NCBI GenBank assembly: GCA_031553755.1
Contig: JAVBKZ010000077.1
Location: forward strand, 1 to 52,425
Direction: 5' to 3'
Length of the DNA: 52,425 nt
From: JAIRVZ01 sp031553755
GTDB lineage: Bacteria > Bacteroidota > Bacteroidia > Bacteroidales > Azobacteroidaceae
Below are positions 50,540-52,425 of the stretch, piece by piece. Each line of letters starts with the position of its first letter. The stretch's first letter is position 1. Position numbers and translations under genes: made by a program. Below the pieces are notes generated by a model. It saw nothing but the letters and a program-made list of their open reading frames with translations, made no database searches and was not told the DNA's origin.

Positions 50540-52132
50540 ATGGCAAATTTAGATTTAAGCAAGTATGGAATTAACGGCAACATTGAAGTCGTTCACAATC
50601 CATCTTACGAAGAACTTTTCCAAGCGGAAATGGATCCGAAAAACGAAGGATTCGAAAAAGGTACATTAACCAATACCGGTGCAGTATCGGTTGATACGGG
50701 AAAATTTACAGGACGCTCTCCTAAAGATCGTTACATCGTAAAAGATTCAGTTTCTGAAAATACTATTTGGTGGGATGGAACAATTAACCAACCTGTTGGA
50801 AAAGATGTTTGGGATCATTGCAAAGCATTGACTTTGAAACAACTCAATACTGCAAAAAAATTATATGTAGTTGATACTTATTGTGGAACTAACGAAGATA
50901 CTCGCATGAAAGTTCGTTTCATCGTTGAGGTTGCTTGGCAAGCTCACTTTGTAACAAACATGTTCATCCGTCCTTCTCACTTCGAATTGGCTAACTTTGG
51001 GGAACCTGATTTCGTAGTATTCAACGGTTCTAAAACTACTAATCCTCAATGGAAAGAACAAGGTTTGAACTCTGAAGTATACGTAATGTTCAACTTGACA
51101 GAAAAAGTTCAAATCATCGGTGGCACTTGGTATGGTGGCGAAATGAAAAAAGGTATGTTCGCTATGCAAAACTACTACTTGCCATTACGTGGAATCGCTT
51201 CTATGCACTGTTCTGCTAATGTAGGAAAAGATGGTGATGTAGCTGTATTCTTCGGATTGTCAGGAACAGGAAAAACAACTCTTTCCGCAGACCCAAAACG
51301 TTATTTGATAGGCGACGACGAACACGGATGGGATCACAATGGTGTATTCAACTATGAAGGTGGTTGCTATGCAAAAGTTATTGATTTGAGCAAAGAAAAC
51401 GAGCCTGATATTTGGAGAGCTATTCGTCGTGACGCTTTATTGGAAAACGTAACAGTGAAAGCCGACGGAACCCCTGATTATTCAAAAGAAGTTTCAAAAA
51501 CAGAAAACACTCGTGTTTCTTATCCTATCACATTCATCAACAAAATCGTTCTTCCTTCAAGAGCAGGTCATGCAAGCAAGATTGTTTATCTTTCTGCCGA
51601 TGCTTTCGGAGTATTGCCTCCGGTTTCTATCTTGGATGAAAAACAAGCACAATATCACTTCCTTTGCGGTTATACTTCAAAATTGGCCGGAACAGAACGT
51701 GGTATTACTGAGCCGGTTCCTTCTTTCTCTCCTGCTTTTGGTGAAGCTTTCTTGACTTTGCACCCAACAAAATACGCAAGTACTTTAGGCGCAAAAATGA
51801 AAGAACACAACGCTAAAGCATATTTGGTTAACACAGGATGGAACGGAACAGGAAAACGTATTTCTTTGAAAGATACACGTGCTATCATCGATGCTATCAT
51901 CGACGGTTCTATCGAAAAAGCGGAAACAGTAAATATTCCTATTTTGAATTTGACTGCTCCAAAAACGTTACCTAATGTTTCTAATATTTTAGATCCTCGT
52001 TCTACTTATGCTAATGTAGCAGAGTGGGAAGAAAAAGCTAAATCTTTGGGAGCTAAATATATCAAAAACTTCGAACAATATTGTGATAACGAAGCTGGAA
52101 AAGCACTGATTCCTGCAGGTCCACAATTATAA
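50540..52132 (+). CDS. pckA: Phosphoenolpyruvate carboxykinase (ATP)
   Basis: A 530-aa ATP-type PEP carboxykinase with the P-loop GLSGTGKTTLSADP (about residues 239-252), the kinase-2 motif IGDDEHGW, the substrate segment TGRSPKDRYIV (about 58-68) and the C-terminal NTGWNGTGKRISL. In Bacteroidales it runs in the CO2-fixing direction toward oxaloacetate in succinate and propionate fermentation. It has its own promoter and terminator. Codon use is more biased (TTG, CGT, GGT, AAC) than neighbours, as expected for a highly expressed gene. Confidence 0.97.
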   Translation: MANLDLSKYGINGNIEVVHNPSYEELFQAEMDPKNEGFEKGTLTNTGAVSVDTGKFTGRSPKDRYIVKDSVSENTIWWDGTINQPVGKDVWDHCKALTLKQLNTAKKLYVVDTYCGTNEDTRMKVRFIVEVAWQAHFVTNMFIRPSHFELANFGEPDFVVFNGSKTTNPQWKEQGLNSEVYVMFNLTEKVQIIGGTWYGGEMKKGMFAMQNYYLPLRGIASMHCSANVGKDGDVAVFFGLSGTGKTTLSADPKRYLIGDDEHGWDHNGVFNYEGGCYAKVIDLSKENEPDIWRAIRRDALLENVTVKADGTPDYSKEVSKTENTRVSYPITFINKIVLPSRAGHASKIVYLSADAFGVLPPVSILDEKQAQYHFLCGYTSKLAGTERGITEPVPSFSPAFGEAFLTLHPTKYASTLGAKMKEHNAKAYLVNTGWNGTGKRISLKDTRAIIDAIIDGSIEKAETVNIPILNLTAPKTLPNVSNILDPRSTYANVAEWEEKAKSLGAKYIKNFEQYCDNEAGKALIPAGPQL

Positions 52133-52158
52133 TTTCCTAAGTTTCTAAAGCAAGAAGG

Positions 52159-52188
52159 GCCGTTCGACATTTTTCGGGCGGCTTTTTT
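52159..52188 (+). terminator. pckA terminator
   Basis: GCCGTTCGA (52159-52167) pairs with TCGGGCGGC (52174-52182) with wobble pairs, followed directly by six T. Confidence 0.85.
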
Positions 52189-52202
52189 ATTGAAAGTGAT
52201 TT

Positions 52203-52240
52203 CCGTTTACTACCTAATAAAAAGTCGAGACGAATTTGTT
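52203..52240 (+). repeat. Upstream element ACTCC..AGTCGAGA family, copy D (partial)
   Basis: ACCTAATAAAAAGTCGAGA and CGAATTTGTT match the 3' half of copies B and C, and ATTGGCAAAC beyond matches the region after copy B (AATCGCAAAC). An IS3-type element begins about 20-30 bp later, so it may have inserted next to or into this copy. Confidence 0.5.
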
Positions 52241-52292
52241 GTTAAATATATTGGCAAACGAGTGAATCTCCTAACTTTACGCGGACAAAAAG

Positions 52293-52425
52293 TTAAGCCG
52301 CAGGATTAATAAAATGATTATCAGTTTCATAAATTTTCCAAAATTCATCCATCGTTTGAAAGTTCAAATAAGACTGCCTTCTGTTTTTATTATAATAGGT
52401 TTCAATATATTCAAAAATGTCCAGT
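52293..52425 (-). CDS. IS3-family transposase (OrfB), C-terminal end, cut by the window edge
   Basis: On the minus strand the frame reads FEYIETYYNKNRRQSYLNF followed by an FW-containing tail and ends at TAA (52293-52295). The pattern FEYIE.YYN..R.......F is the end of the IS3-family rve integrase. 44 residues are visible; the catalytic DDE part lies outside. The element end should lie in 52265-52292, where TTGTCCGCGTAAAGTTAGGA (minus strand) could be the terminal inverted repeat. Confidence 0.8.
   Translation of the reverse strand, partial: LDIFEYIETYYNKNRRQSYLNFQTMDEFWKIYETDNHFINPAA

Overview
The window is chromosomal DNA from a member of the Bacteroidota, most likely order Bacteroidales; I cannot fix genus or family from sequence alone. 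The evidence is low GC (mid-30s percent by eye), many promoters with the Bacteroidota-type -7 box TAnnTTTG, a SusD-type lipoprotein, an ArgR/GNAT/ArgG arginine cluster, sufB-sufC-sufD, a CydAB oxidase, an anaerobic sulfatase-maturase-type radical SAM enzyme, a TrpB2-type tryptophan synthase beta subunit and a two-subunit MacB-type transporter. Two perfect ParB-binding parS palindromes flank a small gene beside mnmG, so this segment probably lies in the origin-proximal partition region.

Layout. 0-9 kb: end of an Rpn/PD-(D/E)XK nuclease gene, fabD, a mannonate module (SDR oxidoreductase and uxuA), then on the minus strand an M48 protease lipoprotein with cydA-cydB, and the radical SAM maturase. 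9-13.6 kb: argR, a GNAT acyltransferase and argG, interrupted by two tandem toxin-antitoxin pairs that share an almost identical antitoxin N-terminus and followed by a solitary DNA methyltransferase. 13.6-18 kb: sufB, sufC and sufD. The sufB-sufC gap holds a GxxExxY-protein gene bounded by 30-bp repeats, and the sufC-sufD gap holds a gene-less hairpin of the same style. 18-20.9 kb is an accessory patch: a hipA tail fused to a repeated hairpin, an orphan promoter and strong terminator, a lipoprotein with atypical codon use, a rod-shaped RNA candidate, a 75-bp sequence repeated perfectly at 35.4 kb, and a paired palindromic operator before an AAA ATPase.

22-28 kb (minus) is a run of five lipoproteins: a SusD-like fusion protein, a cyclophilin and three adaptor (HlyD-type) proteins. 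28-35 kb: polA, a polyprenyl diphosphate synthase, an MNT/HEPN toxin-antitoxin pair, and sdaA/VanZ-like/deoC. 35.7-39.2 kb: ABC permease, ATPase and TolC-type channel with no adaptor of their own; the three orphan adaptors may serve them. 39-42.8 kb: trpB2 behind a tryptophan attenuator whose leader peptide has three consecutive Trp codons, then a methyltransferase, a cobalamin adenosyltransferase and a DUF2795 protein. 42.8-50.3 kb (minus): mazG-like, dtd, uvrC, apt, a parS-flanked methyltransferase, mnmG, ybeY and folA. 50.5-52.4 kb: pckA, its terminator, and the end of an IS3-type transposase.

Most of what is unusual is non-coding. At least five families of short dispersed repeats or hairpins sit in the intergenic gaps, several just upstream of promoters. 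The best leads are the GxxExxY element and its gene-less relative inside the suf operon, the rod RNA with the 75-bp repeat, the recombinant tandem toxin-antitoxin array, the parS pair and the Trp attenuator. All coordinates and motifs were read by eye; no search or folding program was run.
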